DNA of 64,000 nucleotides, taken from Zeugodacus cucurbitae (taxonomy: Eukaryota; Arthropoda; Insecta; Diptera; Tephritidae). Every line of letters starts with the position of its first letter. Positions within the stretch are counted from its first letter, which is position 1. A program made the position numbers and the translations under genes. The stretch covers positions 54,913,732-54,977,731 of the forward strand of contig NC_071668.1 in assembly GCF_028554725.1 (NCBI RefSeq), given 5' to 3'. Shown here piece by piece: positions 24,401 through 34,816 of this stretch. Under the pieces are notes generated by a model, which did no database searches, was not told the DNA's origin, and saw only the letters and a list, made by a program, of their open reading frames with translations.

Positions 24401-27400
24401 CTCTGAGATCTTAGAAAGGCAAAAGGAAACCTCTTTGGTGTACGCAGGAGCTTTCGGAGTTCCGATCTTCAAGTCAAAAATTTCTTGGAATTCTTCTCTG
24501 ATACTGTCAACTATTGCTTATGGCAGTGTAGAGGGTGGTACCAACTTTAATATATGTATATTCCCACTCATTCATTAAATTATAATTAATTATAAGAAAT
24601 AATTCGTTTATGTATTTAAGTATATATGACTGACTACTGGCGTGCACATACAATCACAATAAATTAGTTTTTTGTTAGTACATTTAAATATTAAAGAAAA
24701 AATAATTATAGTAATTAATAGCTAAAATAAACTTAGTGAATTTATTATTATTTTTTCATTCATAGTTGTATACAAAACCAAACGCTGGTACATGCTGAAA
24801 CAAAACAACAACATTGAATAATAAAACAACAAAATATATGCTTGCAAGAAAACTACACTATTCAATTTGTATCGAATACAACAACAAAAGAGAAAAAACT
24901 AAAACAACAACAAAAAAAGAAAATGCAAAAACGCTTCTTGCAGTTAATAAAAAAAAGTGGCACAAAAGCTGAAGTAGTGAAAGAGTTAATGAAAATAGAC
25001 TGTAAGGGAGATTCGGAAATGTGTGTCATACCAATTTGGTGAGAGTGAGTACGTGGTAAGCTAACTATATGGAGCACTTGTTGTGGTTGTGGAGATCTGT
25101 GGGTACACGTACTATATGGGTTCAGTAAACGACCTTGCGGGGTTTTTTGGCGACGGCCTGCTGTGCGCGCTGCGGCGACTCTTTGGAAGAGCGCCGTGCA
25201 GCGGCAGCCGAAGAGGTGTGTGCGGCTGGATTGCGGGATTTATTTCGTTTGACGGCTGGTGCTGTGTCTGATGATTAACAAAATTTGTTGGTTTTTGTTT
25301 TTGTTTGTTTGGAATGGTGTTGAAAGAAAGAAAATTAAATTAAATTAATAAAATAAAATCAGTTAAATAAATAATAGAAAAAAAAGAAATTTTGAAAATT
25401 GTTGTTTTTGTGCGCAAAAAATCAACAGACATTTAAAACGCGCGCACGCAATAACAATATTGAAAACATATAAACAGAAACTAAAGTATGCAAAAACTTG
25501 CACTGTAACTAAAACTACGCGCGTCGCTTCTTTAGCGCGCTCGAGCGTTTTGCCTTTTGTGCCGCTGGCGGCGGAAACACACCTTTCGGCGGCGCATAAT
25601 ATGCTTGCGACAATGTAGCCTGCACTTGTTGTTGTTGTTGCTGTAGTTGTTGTGCTTGTACCGCGCCGGTTGGCGGCAGTGGCAGCGGCATTTGCTGGCG
25701 TGCTATCACACCAGCGCTAGGCCCGCCACCACTACCACCGCTAACTAATAGCGCGCCATTGGGCACACCCCCAACACCACCACCACCGCCGCTGACACCA
25801 GTGGCGACAAGGCCCGGTGGTGGCACATCTGCATACCCGCCATGTGTTGTGCTGCGTGTACCGCTCGTGGGGCGCGTTGACGGCCGCGAGCCACGTCCAT
25901 TAGCCGGCGTACGCCCACTTGCTGCTGCAGCCGGGGCACCACTTGCCGATGTACGCCCTCCGGCGTGATGATGATTGTGTTGTGGGCCACCGGTAGGTAG
26001 CGGCACCACAGAGTGACCACCCTGGTGGCGATCCCAATGATGTGGATGCGCGCTGCGATGATGACTGCTAGGCGCCGCGCTGCCGCGTTGTTCGTGCGCA
26101 GGCGGTGGTATGCTGCGTGGACCGGCACCGCGTCCCTGGTGATGGCGCTGCTGTGAAAAGAAATTTACATAAGTGAAAGTGTGACAAAGTATAAATTCTA
26201 CGCACTCACCATGCGGCGTAGCGTGTTCATGGGCGCGCGTAACGTTTCGCTTATGCGACGCGCACGTCGCTTCTTCGGGTTTGAGCTGGGCGTGTGCACA
26301 GCGCAGCACTTAATGAAAATGCCCATCACAATGATGAAGCCCACACCCATTATAACCACATAGTACCAGTACTCGGTGATCCACTGTGCCACAGTCAGTA
26401 AAGTCTCACGATTCAGCAATAAATTCTTCAGCCGCACCAGCGGTCCGTCTGCGTCAACGGCGCGACATTTGAGAAATACATCACAATAACCCTGGAAGTT
26501 ATCGCACGGTGAACCAGGTCGTAGATTGATGCCACCCTCTGGCAGTCCAAATTTATGCGCAAATTCACTAGTGCTGCGACATGTGCCACTATCATTGCCA
26601 TTCTGGCAGGCGAGTTCGCACAGTCGACGCTTGTCGACATGCGGCACCGCTTGCGACGTGAGGAAACACTCGGTCATATTCCACAGCAGACAAATGCTAC
26701 CCGAACATTCACCGCGTATGCAGAGCGCAGTGCCGTTGTTGCATTTGGTTTTATCGTCACGCGGCTTCGGCTCCGGACACTCGGCAGTGGTGCCATTGCA
26801 TGTGCTCGACCAGGAACATTCCGTCTCCTCTTTGCACTTCTGATGATTGTTCGATGGCACAAACTGGCATGAGTTCGACAGACAACAAGGACCCTGTGAT
26901 GGCGAGCATTCCGTTTTAGCGCGACGCGTGCAACCCTTTGCGGAGCTGTTCATCGAGAGGTCATATTCGCTGATGATGCGTGGATAACAGCAGATGTCCT
27001 TGCATTCCTCCTCGTTAAATCCACAATCGCATTCCTCGCCCGATTCGACGATCTTGTTGCCACAGAAAGCACCCTCAGATACCTTGAAGCAGTCACGTTT
27101 CGTGTTGCCGACCAAAACATCGAGCACATTCGAGATATTACGTATGGAACAAGGTGAGAATTTTGAATTGTTCGGTCGATCGCCAGAGGTCGCACTAGCA
27201 AACATAATATAGTTACCGTTGAGACCACCGGGACGACATTCCAATGGGTAGTCGTGCTGTGAATGTGTTAATAATTTCATTAAATTGGGGTTCAAAGAAC
27301 ATCAGAAGACATGCAACTGTTACTCACCGGTGATCCGAAATTGTGTCCGATCTCGTGCGCCAGCGTCAGTTGTGACACCTTCGGCGGCACACGACTATTA

Positions 27401-30083
27401 TAGTTAACGAATGTTATGATACCCGTATTTAATGAGCGTTTTGTGCTTTGATATTGGCCACCGACAGTTTCGGTGTAAGTCTTGAATTTCTCACAAATGC
27501 CACCCGAAGCACCAGAGGCGCTGGCTACCCAAGCTAAGCCCAGCGTACCACCGGTAAAGTCTCTGCGTAAGACAATTATAAATATTACTTATGTCTCTAC
27601 CTTCAGACGGTTCTCTACTCACCTATAAGTGAACACATAGGCTAGACAAAAGTCTGAGTGATCCTCCAGTGAATGCAAATTCAAAAAGTTCGACACATCC
27701 ATGTGCTCATTGCAGAAGGCATTGTGCGGACCGTTGTATGAATTGCGACAAGCGGAGTCGTCATCGATTTTTATGCGTTGCACCTGTGAATTGATGTTGG
27801 TAAGAAAATAATAGATTTTATATAATTTTTTAGTTCGCTTTCTCAAAACTAACCTCAAATCGTATATTGCGGTGTTCGCTACGTCCATCGAATTTCGTAT
27901 TACGATAAATATAATTTACGGCAGTTACATGATGTGCGATTAATGAAGTGATCTCCTCACGTGTCTTTACGTCAATCTCATATTTACGGCCACGGTCATG
28001 CTGTAAGTTTCAGAAAATTCAAATTAATTTGATGAAATTAAGAAACAAGTATATAACTTGGAAATAAAAGCACACTTATGTGTCTGATCTAAAAATATTG
28101 GAGGTCTCTAGAAGTATTCAGTTGGAAAACTTAGACGAGATATATTTGTATCTGGTAATTGTAAAGCCGTCTGATCTCAATCCTTCTTAATAGAACTGGA
28201 AGTGTAGTACTAGACCATCAAAGAACATACGATAGCCGGATCTACGTAAACGGGATAGGACCCGATTTTTAACCGATTACGGACTGTCAACTACTTAATC
28301 GGAACGGACTCTAATTTGTATCCGGTTCCGGACTGGCAACTAGGCTGTATTCCTAAGGATTTACAATAACAACAACAATATTGTCAAAGATACCCTTTTA
28401 AAGAAACAAATGTAGCTTACGGCTGCCGTGGTTTAAATCCACAGAGTACCACCACCACTAGGCGGTTCGATCCCACTTACCGATATCATAAAACATTATT
28501 TCTGTTAGAGAGCTCCTGATTTTGAATTTTGGCACACCAGGATGACTTCTTCGAAAAAAGAGAAGTCGATTTATTAATATCCATGAATCGTTTGATGGCG
28601 CCTTAGAACTCTTAAGATCTTTCATTTGTAGAACAACATCAATATAAGCAGAAGGTCGACCAGGAATCCAATATAAATGGGTTCCTAATTGTTTGTTAAG
28701 ATTCGTTTCGTCCTAACCTCGTTACAACTAATAATTATCTCTTCCTTGTATAATACGGTACTAATATAGGAGTTTTGGAAGGAAAGTGGGAGTAAAATAT
28801 GTACGGGTTCCAGTAGGAAGTAGAAAAACCCAGGTTTTTGTACATTATAGAACTGTGCTTTCGGACGTTTTATTGATTTAAGTCGGGCAGTATAGTAAGA
28901 AATCAGTATAAAATCATTGTGGTCTTCTTTTGTTCTAACGTCAAAGTATTTAACAATTTAAGAAAACGGATGAACAGTTTTAGCTCGGTAATGTTGAATG
29001 TTAGAATTCTCTTTTATGTTAGAGCATTCCGTTTCTCGGAACATAAATTGCAAATGCTGTGGCTACCGTTTTGCTATTGAAATTTAAAAATCAAATCGCC
29101 TTGAGATTGCATTCCCCATAAACCCAACTCTATGCTGACTCCAAATCGTTGAGGTGTTCTTACATGGTCTAAGAGTACAGAAAACAAACTCCATTACAAT
29201 TCCTCAATTGAGACCTACATGTCGTTTCATATACACAGCAACTAAATTTTGTTGTCACAAATTTACATATCTTTAGACCTGTCGAGTCTGTTCTGCAAAG
29301 TAAGAATGTATGTCTATTTTCTACTTACATCAGCAATTCCTTCGCGTATGTGCCGCCAAATCAACGGATCCGTTTGTATGTACAGCGAACAGGTATTCTT
29401 GTTCTCATTCGGATTAGCGGCGGTAGCGCGACGCACACGTTCATGCACTTTCGCATGCCATTCGTTACGATCCATGTTTTGCGGCGTATACTTGCGCCCT
29501 GTTTCCGGGTCATAAAATGCGCCAGAGTAGCCACTACCGCTACCGCTGCCGCTGCCACTTGGCAGGCCATAAATATCATCGGCTTGCGCTTTAGGCGCAA
29601 ATGGCCGCCACGCGTCAGCGTCGTCATCGAAGCGAAAATTCGCCGCTTTCGAGTATTTTTGATAAGGATATTTGAAGTCATCGTCGCCAATGTTGCTGGC
29701 GCTGGCGGCATCCTTGGCTGTCTTTGAGTTACCGCCCGCTGTTGGCAACGTCGACGACGTGGTCGTTGAGGCTGCTGTGGGACTTGAGTATTTTTTCGGT
29801 GGACGCTGTTGCGGGTTCGCTCCGCCTGTTGCTGTTGCTGATGTGGCAGTGGGTTTTTTATGCTTCTTGCCCGTAGCTTGTGCAGCATTATCTCCAGTTT
29901 GTTCAGTTGCATCTTGCGTTTGTGTCAGGCGCGCGCTATTCGGTTTGATTAATTTGTGCTGTTGCTTTTGTTGGCTTACGTCATCCTTCGACATCGGTTC
30001 GGGCAACTCTTCAACGGCAGAATTTTGTATGCTCTCCATCCATTGGGAAACCTCCTCGGTAATGCCACAACCAGCAGCATGTC
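21274..30083 (-). CDS. kuz: ADAM10-type metalloprotease kuzbanian (5' end missing)
   Basis: Exons on minus, 5' to 3': 29329-30083, 27854-28000, 27623-27783, 27328-27562, 26210-27256, then a cytoplasmic-tail exon (to 25515, or cut at 25583) and alternative terminal exons 25122-25267 or 21274-21407. All phases agree. The product has a furin site (RVRR), reprolysin domain with HEIGHNFGSPH zinc motif and IMFASA Met-turn, disintegrin and Cys-rich domains, one transmembrane helix, and a long Pro/Gly/Gln/His-rich cytoplasmic tail. ADAM10 enzymes shed membrane proteins; fly Kuz cleaves Notch. Residue-level similarity to Drosophila Kuz in the catalytic region is very high from memory; the paralogue Kul is the alternative. 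The signal peptide and most of the prodomain are not in the exons found. Coding from 30083 covers 992 residues for the readthrough form. Confidence 0.88.
21880..23064 (+). repeat. Near-full copy of the large non-coding dispersed repeat
   Basis: The start has ttcggttgtgaccgaacatt then tactctcgcaattt. The body has several 'gggcgtgg' blocks, and the end has a gacggacggagggacagaca run, tatctaactcg and gttgcgagagtataaaaa. The outer tactctcgcaa and ttgcgagagta are inverted relative to each other. It lies in the kuz intron between terminal exons B and C. Open frames at 22001 and 22506 have no protein-like features, and I treat the repeat as non-coding. Confidence 0.7.
23175..23766 (+). mobile_element. 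Decayed mariner, D,D41D-like lineage
   Basis: Conceptual plus-strand frames give RLTPEQRLQ near 23234, DIWFQQDGAT with SMDILREN at about 23500-23570, and EMLERVIENWTQRM at about 23710-23750, in mariner transposase order. Frames are shifted and the centre is deleted. It resembles the elements at 34817 and 42950 but is much more diverged. Its right end is cut by a LINE fragment beginning at about 23767. Confidence 0.65.
23767..24540 (+). mobile_element. I-group LINE endonuclease fragment
   Basis: Frames read LIQEPWLSSNG and LLTASCAGKIRVCLLVRNEL, then after a frameshift VLRNALLEVKRRKVNVVIGSDSNARHTVWG. These are AP-endonuclease motifs (QEPW, GSDxNAxHxxWG). The region has stops and shifts and the RT is absent. 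It lies inside the kuz intron between terminal exons B and C. Confidence 0.7.
24545..25121 (-). other. kuz: Probable 3' UTR of kuz isoform B
   Basis: Directly follows the exon B stop on the minus strand. It is AT-rich and contains a minus-strand AATAAA at 24741-24746, about 380 nt after the stop. The plus-strand frame at 24842-25042 is Lys/Gln low complexity and is not taken as a gene. Confidence 0.4.
25122..25267 (-). CDS. kuz: kuz alternative terminal exon B
   Basis: The acceptor atcag precedes 25267. Phase-1 reading gives TAPAVKRNKSRNPAAHTSS, an Ala/Arg/Ser-rich middle, and ends AKKPRKVVY with TGA at 25122-25124 (47 complete codons). It fits the donor after 25583, giving an Asp at the junction. 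It is strongly basic. A second frame through the exon is also open, so the phase argument matters: only phase 1 is compatible with the visible donor. Confidence 0.72.
25515..26150 (-). CDS. kuz: kuz cytoplasmic-tail exon A
   Basis: Starts after the acceptor tttcacag and reads QRHHQGRGAGPRSIPPPAHE, then a His/Gly/Pro/Ala-rich stretch with a polyglutamine run, to TAYYAPPKG-like sequence. The unspliced form continues VFPPPAAQKAKRSSALKKRR-A and stops at 25515-25517. An internal donor aaag/gtgtgt after 25583 (phase 1) fits the two downstream terminal exons. The acceptor is a tandem cagcag. Opposite-strand frames here are shadows. Confidence 0.85.
   Translation of the reverse strand, partial: QRHHQGRGAGPRSIPPPAHEQRGSAAPSSHHRSAHPHHWDRHQGGHSVVPLPTGGPQHNHHHAGGRTSASGAPAAAASGRTPANGRGSRPSTRPTSGTRSTTHGGYADVPPPGLVATGVSGGGGGVGGVPNGALLVSGGSGGGPSAGVIARQQMPLPLPPTGAVQAQQLQQQQQQVQATLSQAYYAPPKGVFPPPAAQKAKRSSALKKRRA
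26210..27256 (-). CDS. kuz: kuz exon: Met-turn, disintegrin, Cys-rich, transmembrane
   Basis: Begins with the third zinc-ligand histidine (HDYPLECRPGG). It continues through NGNYIMFASATSGDRPNN, the disintegrin-like CGNKIVESGEECDCG and the Cys-rich domain with GSPCDNFQGYCDVF. A transmembrane helix (YWYYVVIMGVGFIIVMGIFI) is encoded at about 26305-26390. The juxtamembrane HTPSSNPKKRRARR motif is conserved with ADAM10. It ends at the ATG codon 26212-26210 before gtgagt, 349 codons in phase 0. Confidence 0.93.
27328..27562 (-). CDS. kuz: kuz exon: catalytic core
   Basis: Reads DFTGGTLGLAWVASASGASG, then GICEKF, SLNTGIITFVNY and LTLAHEIGHNFGSP up to the donor gtgagt. It holds two zinc-ligand histidines and the catalytic glutamate; the third histidine is in the next exon. 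It enters in phase 2 (AG plus A for Arg) and leaves in phase 0. Confidence 0.93.
27623..27783 (-). CDS. kuz: kuz exon: N-terminal catalytic domain
   Basis: Reads VQRIKIDDDSACRNSYNGPH, then NAFCNEHMDVSNFLNLHSLE and DHSDFCLAYVFTY. It aligns with the ADAM10 [20 protein letters not shown] region. Acceptor ttcacag before 27783 and donor gtgagt after 27623. It ends in phase 2. Confidence 0.93.
27854..28000 (-). CDS. kuz: kuz exon: start of reprolysin domain
   Basis: 49 codons in phase 0: HDRGRKYEIDV, then TREEITSLIAHHVTAVNYIY and FDGRSEHRNIRFE. Acceptor acttacag before 28000 and donor gttagt after 27854. It matches the ADAM10 segment following the QTD motif. Confidence 0.93.
28001..29328 (-). other. 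kuz: kuz intron (1.3 kb)
   Basis: Mostly unstructured DNA with a few blocks that look like old repeat fragments (for example an aaccgattacggactgtcaac region near 28270). No open frame and no nested gene recognised. Confidence 0.5.
29329..30083 (-). CDS. kuz: kuz exon: end of prodomain, furin site, low-complexity insert
   Basis: Enters in phase 1 after ttcacag. Reads HAAGCGITEEVSQW, then about 170 residues of Gln/Thr/Ala/Lys/Ser-rich sequence including a (GS)n run, FYDPETGRKYTPQNMDRNEW, the furin-type RVRR and ENKNTCSLYIQTDPLIWRHI, and ends at GAD before gtaagt. The QTD segment aligns with the ADAM10 mature N-terminus (NTCQLYIQTD). The inserted low-complexity block is far longer than in vertebrate ADAM10 but resembles fly Kuz. 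Antisense frames here are shadows. Confidence 0.9.
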
Positions 30084-30559
30084 CTGTGAATTACGAAACG
30101 AGAAAAGAAACAAGAAAAGGGAATGTTTATTAGAACTGATGGATTCTAGGATTTAGTGTGTAAAAATAGAAGAAAATATGGCAAGTGAGATGATAAATTT
30201 ATGGAGGATAGTAATATACGGATTTTTGCAGCTTTGCGTGATCCTGAAGAGGCGAAATTTAAATAGACAGATTTTTATTTTTTTAAGCTTCTTGTAAGTC
30301 ACAGGTAACTTGGTACTCGTTGCAGATAAACAGTTTTAACACTATTTGATAGTACATATTAAACATTATATAACGATTATTGAGTTGAGTTAATGACTTG
30401 AGTTAGTGTGTTGACTTTGATACAAGAGAGTTTGTGGATACATCATGAAAGTGGTACAAAAGCATTATTCAGTTTGGTTTGGTATTCAAATTGTGGAAAA
30501 AAATATTACTTTTATGTATGACTCTAGTGGCAAATTATTGTTAAAATTGCTTGAAAAAT
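30084..30559. other. Upstream kuz intron, nothing recognised
   Basis: AT-rich DNA following the acceptor at 30084-30087 on the minus strand. No kuz prodomain exon could be identified here. Confidence 0.4.
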
Positions 30560-31330
30560 TTGTTCTTTGCAGTGTCTTCCAGGCAGAAGTGGCATCAAGG
30601 TAGCAGAAGATAGACTGGACCTTAGTGTGATCTGTCACTCCCTCAGCAGATCAACAATACTAGTTTTGAAATCGATGACAGTGCGCTCCAGGCAAGTTAA
30701 GGAGTGTTCAACCTTACCAATAGCTTCTAGCTACTTTGCAATCCGACTTTTGTGGGTACCCTGTCACCACGGGATCGCTGGAAACTGCCCAGCGGACAAG
30801 CTGCCAAGAGAGAACACTTTAGCATCAATAACACCGGAATGGGGGCGTGTTGGCCGTCCATGGTCCACTTGCACTGAAGTGCTGGACTTACAGGCATCGC
30901 ATGAGCTCACCACGGGCTGGACAACAACCAGTGGAGCGTAAAAAGCCATTCGAACTGCTTTCTCTTAGCAAGATCGATCCCGGCGCTACCATATGTGTGC
31001 TTACTGGGCATTGTCCGATAGATACACGTGCGGTGAAAGTAGGGAACTTGGTAGATGCAAGTTACCAAAGCTGTTTGGAGGAAGGTGTATTAGCATTTCC
31101 TCCTCTAATGGCCATCATTTACCAGACTGAGATCGAAAAGGAACATAGCGAATTGGCTAGATTACAAAAGCCTACTCAAGAATTTTGTTATAGATTCCAT
31201 GCGCTTTGTCGAATCGTGGGGGTCTTTCTGATCCATTAGGAGCTTTTTGGTATCACAAAGGCCATTGCTCATTACTGTCCAACTGAGATCTTCTGCATAT
31301 GCAGATATCTGCTTAATAACCTAACCGTCA
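30560..31330 (+). mobile_element. Decayed I-group LINE RNase H and terminal domain
   Basis: Reads IRLLWVPCHHGIAGNCPADK then SITPEWGRVGRPW (RNase H, the VPGHxGIxGNxxAD motif), PFELLSLSKIDPGATICVLT then GHCP, and EFCYRFHALCRIVG (terminal Cys/His domain). Frames are interrupted. It is the same element class as the fragments at 2268, 12785 and 57865. Confidence 0.75.
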
Positions 31331-32940
31331 CTTTTATCATCATTTTACAATTATTACAACGACCTGCTGTAATGTAACCATATATACGATAAGAAAGACT
31401 TAACCTACATACATGTAATAAATACCCATCAGTATGAATTTTTACCGCAGCATTTAAATAACAAAATAAAAGAAAACCATATGAAATAGCCAAAAGCTAA
31501 AAATCAGTATTCCCTCAACTGAGACAAGCCACCGTATGCAGAGGCAGAAAGCTTTAAATGCCACAATATAGTAGGAAAACCAAGAAAAGACCGACCGAAA
31601 ACCCTACACCACTACATTTGCATGGGATTAATATGTGTGTAAATACTTAATTAAGCATTTCATTAAACCACACCGTTAAGCGGGCTGGCTGACTGGCTGG
31701 CAAGCTGCCGAGTTGCTGCTTCTTATGATTTTTAATGTACGACAATTATCCTTACCAAAGCTGAAGAACAACAAAAACATGGTGAGGCGATGTTGTATAT
31801 GAATATACACATACATATATGTAGGTATATTTATAGGCAACTGAAGGATGTGAGAATAACTGTATATGTTTGTCTGTGTCTGAGCTGTGCAAGTGCATTG
31901 TAGTTAATGATAGCGAGCCGAATCTCGGCAGCAAACAAATAAGCGAAAGGATTTTAAGGTAAAATTGTGTAAAAATAGTTGTATATGCGTGAAAAATATG
32001 GCAAGGCTGCTGCTGAAAAATAAAAATTAAGAGAAGACCAACGAAATCCCCACGGCAAATAAATAATCAAGGCGAAAGTGCTGAGCCGCATTGAACTGAA
32101 GTGAAATGAGCGGCAAAAGCTCTCTGCTGCACGGACACGGGAAGCTGTGGGTTGGGTATACATGTGTGCTGAGGTTGCTGGGCAATTGCTAGGAGGAACA
32201 ATGCAAACACACAAATACGTACATGTGTGTATGTGTGTGTCTGAACAATATAAAAATGTGTAAATAAATGAAATTAAACCAAAAATGAGGAAAAGTCAAT
32301 GCATGGATAAACATATCTATATATACATACACATATATACATATATGTATATACAATGATATTCCACATATGTATGTATGATATGCAACTAAGTGTTGAC
32401 GCCGCTTTTATATCATTTCAGCACTACTGCATTCCGGTGAGCCTTGCTTGCCTGCCATTCAACGAAAAATAATAACTATACACACACTCATACATACAAC
32501 TGAAAAAGCAAGTGTTTAAAAGTAAGTTATATGCGCGAAATACTCGTTGGTAATTGCAGCGGAAATGCGTCGACGCATTGTTGTTGCATGCCACGAGCAA
32601 GGGAAATATCATTGGTAACGCTGGGTTGTAGTACTTTGGGTGGCAACAATGTAAAATATTTGCATATACATATGTATATCTTGGAACATTACATATGTAT
32701 GCAGGAGCAGTTTGCATTTATGTTTAATACGAGTATTTATTTACATACATACTTACATACCAGCCGCCTTTTATGCGCTGATATAATTTGCTCCATTGTA
32801 TATCCAAGCCTACATACATATATACTATATCTGTACATATTTACAATTGCACAATGGCAGCTACATATTTATTTGTTAATTAAAAATTTCACTCATTTCT
32901 TTCAAAAGGCTGTGTGGCAATGCCGAATTCTTTCATTAAA
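31331..32940. other. Intron or spacer with simple-sequence runs
   Basis: AT-rich DNA with TATG/CATA-type short tandem runs at 31790-31830 and 32315-32380. Open frames are short and not protein-like. Confidence 0.4.
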
Positions 32941-32944
32941 AGTA

Positions 32945-33620
32945 TACCATTTTATACCCACGCAACATGTTGCAGAGAGTAGATTGGTTTTGTGCACATA
33001 ACGGTTGTTTGTTGCAATTAAAATATTAACCAAATTTAGTGCAAACATTTCTTTCTAGCATTTATTGATAAACACATATTAAAATTTATGAAATCGTATA
33101 ATAACTACGCCTACCTTCCATAAAAATTGTTTGCATTATCCGTATCGATCACTTTTTAGAGAAAATCCCTTATATCTGCAACTACATGCTCAATTTGAAC
33201 CAAATCGTTACAAAACAGTCCCTTGACATCCCTATATTATAATCGTAGTTTGAATTTAACGAAATCGGACTACAACCACGCCTACATCCCAAATGGGGTT
33301 GTTCAAGGGGAGATTCGAATCAGATTTTTTTATAATATATAAAACAAACACGAAATAATACTTTAATTATTTAAGACAATAACTTCTCAAACTCCAAGAT
33401 ACCCAATATATGAACCTTGAGGCATGTGGTTGACTTAATCCAATTGCGATATGTCTCACTCTAATGAAGTAGACATCTTTGTAAAAATGTGTTTATAACT
33501 TTTAAAGTAGCCAGATAACCAACATAGAGACTTCAGGATCTATGGTTGACTTTATACAAAAAATCTGTTAGTTTGCGAGATATCTTATTGCAATGATAAA
33601 ACTGTGGTCCGGTGAAAAAT
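32945..33620 (-). repeat. Truncated copy of the large dispersed repeat
   Basis: Begins on plus with acgcaacatgttgcagagag then cacataacggttgtttgt, the inverted version of the family's right end. A body with 'actacgcctac' and 'accacgcctac' blocks follows. The far border is unclear; the RTE-like fragment at 33795 follows. Confidence 0.5.
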
Positions 33621-33794
33621 ATTGGGTTTGGTCGAATATATGGGTAAACATATCAGTTGTCTTACTAAAACTGTACGGAAATATTTTCTCGAGGATTTTT
33701 TAGTTGACTTCGAAAAAAAAAAAATTAATCAGTCCAGATCTTCCCTTTGTCCATATCTATCAAGTGACAGGTTGTTCTTATGTTGTATATGTAT

Positions 33795-34330
33795 GTACGT
33801 GATTGGCGTGGAAACCGTTTACCCGGTTATAACCGATGATAGCGCGCCACTCCTATGTTTCCCTCGCAGTTCGGCGACAGTTGGAGAACCCAAGTGTAAC
33901 CAGGTCACTCTCCACCAAGTCCCTCCAACGGAGTGGAGGCCTTCCTCTTCCTCGGCTTCCTCCGGCGGGTACTGCATCGAACACATTCAAAACCGGAGTG
34001 TTTTCGTCCATTCGGATAATATGACTTAGCCGCTGTCTTTTTATTCGCTGAACTATGTCAATTTCGGCTTATAACTCGTACAGCTCATCGTTCCATCGTA
34101 TGCACCCTACATCAGGACGGGAATGATAAATGACTTACAGAGTTTGATTTTGGTTCGTCGAGAGATTTACTGTTCAATTGCCTACTCAGTCTAAAGTAGC
34201 ATCTGTTGGCAAGAGTGATTCTGCGATGGATTTCGAGGCTGACATTGTTGGTGTTTTTGATGCTGGTATACGAAATTATCTACGACTTCGAAGTTATGAC
34301 TGTCAACAGTGATGTAGGAGCCAATACGCG
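33795..34330 (-). mobile_element. Second RTE-like LINE 3' fragment
   Basis: Nearly parallel to 2945-3590: shared blocks gatagcgcgccactcct, ccaagtgtaaccaggtc, ctccaacggagtggaggcct and cagctcatcgttccatcgt in the same order. It carries extra deletions. The 3' end on minus contains GGTTATAACCGGGTAAACGG. Confidence 0.65.
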
Positions 34331-34419
34331 AATGCGCTGATTGTTTGTTTGATGGTATTTCGTATATAGTCGTATATAGCGGCCAATAAGTATTCTATGT
34401 ATTTAAAAAAAAATAATTG

Positions 34420-34816
34420 AATATTATTGAGGTCGATTAAGACTTCAAACACTTAATAATTGGTCCACTTTTCATCGAAAGAAACCATCCGCTCGCTTCA
34501 GAAATGGAACGTTTCAGCAGATGGTAACTCGATCGGCCACTTGAGGTTTTTTTCTGTTAAGACGTTTGACACCCATACATCGATCTTGCTTTTGTATTAT
34601 AGGTAAATAGTTTTGTACAATGTTTATCTCCTGGGCAATGGAAACGGTGAGACTCGATGATTTTAATGATTTCCTTGATAATTTCGGCAATTGGAACAAA
34701 TTCGTTCTCTTTGGTTGATTGCAATTGGGTTGGTGTTGACGCCTTTGGTTTTAGCAAATTGCGAGAATATGAAGTGTTCGGGTGAATCCCAATTTAGCCC
34801 TTCCTTACTTGTACTA
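34420..34816 (-). mobile_element. Old mariner fragment (D,D34D type)
   Basis: Minus-strand frames give SLTVSIAQEINIVQNYLPII, then DVWVSNVLTEKNL and SERMVSFDEKWTNY. These match the mariner helix-turn-helix/linker (WVPHELTEKNL) and first catalytic Asp region (VTGDEKWI). Stops and shifts are present. The D,D41D element at 34817 abuts it. Confidence 0.6.

Noticed and set aside
25745..26128. Second minus-strand frame and plus-strand frames over the kuz tail exon
   Set aside because: Shadows of the GC-rich exon; they lack splice agreement and family resemblance, while the chosen frame joins the upstream exon in phase.
26526..26872. Two plus-strand frames of 105 codons
   Set aside because: Antisense to the disintegrin/Cys-rich exon of kuz; open only because of codon structure on the other strand.
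29350..30156. Plus-strand frames of 125-153 codons over the kuz prodomain exon
   Set aside because: Antisense to low-complexity kuz coding; hydrophobic strings arise from reverse Gln/Ala/Thr codons.
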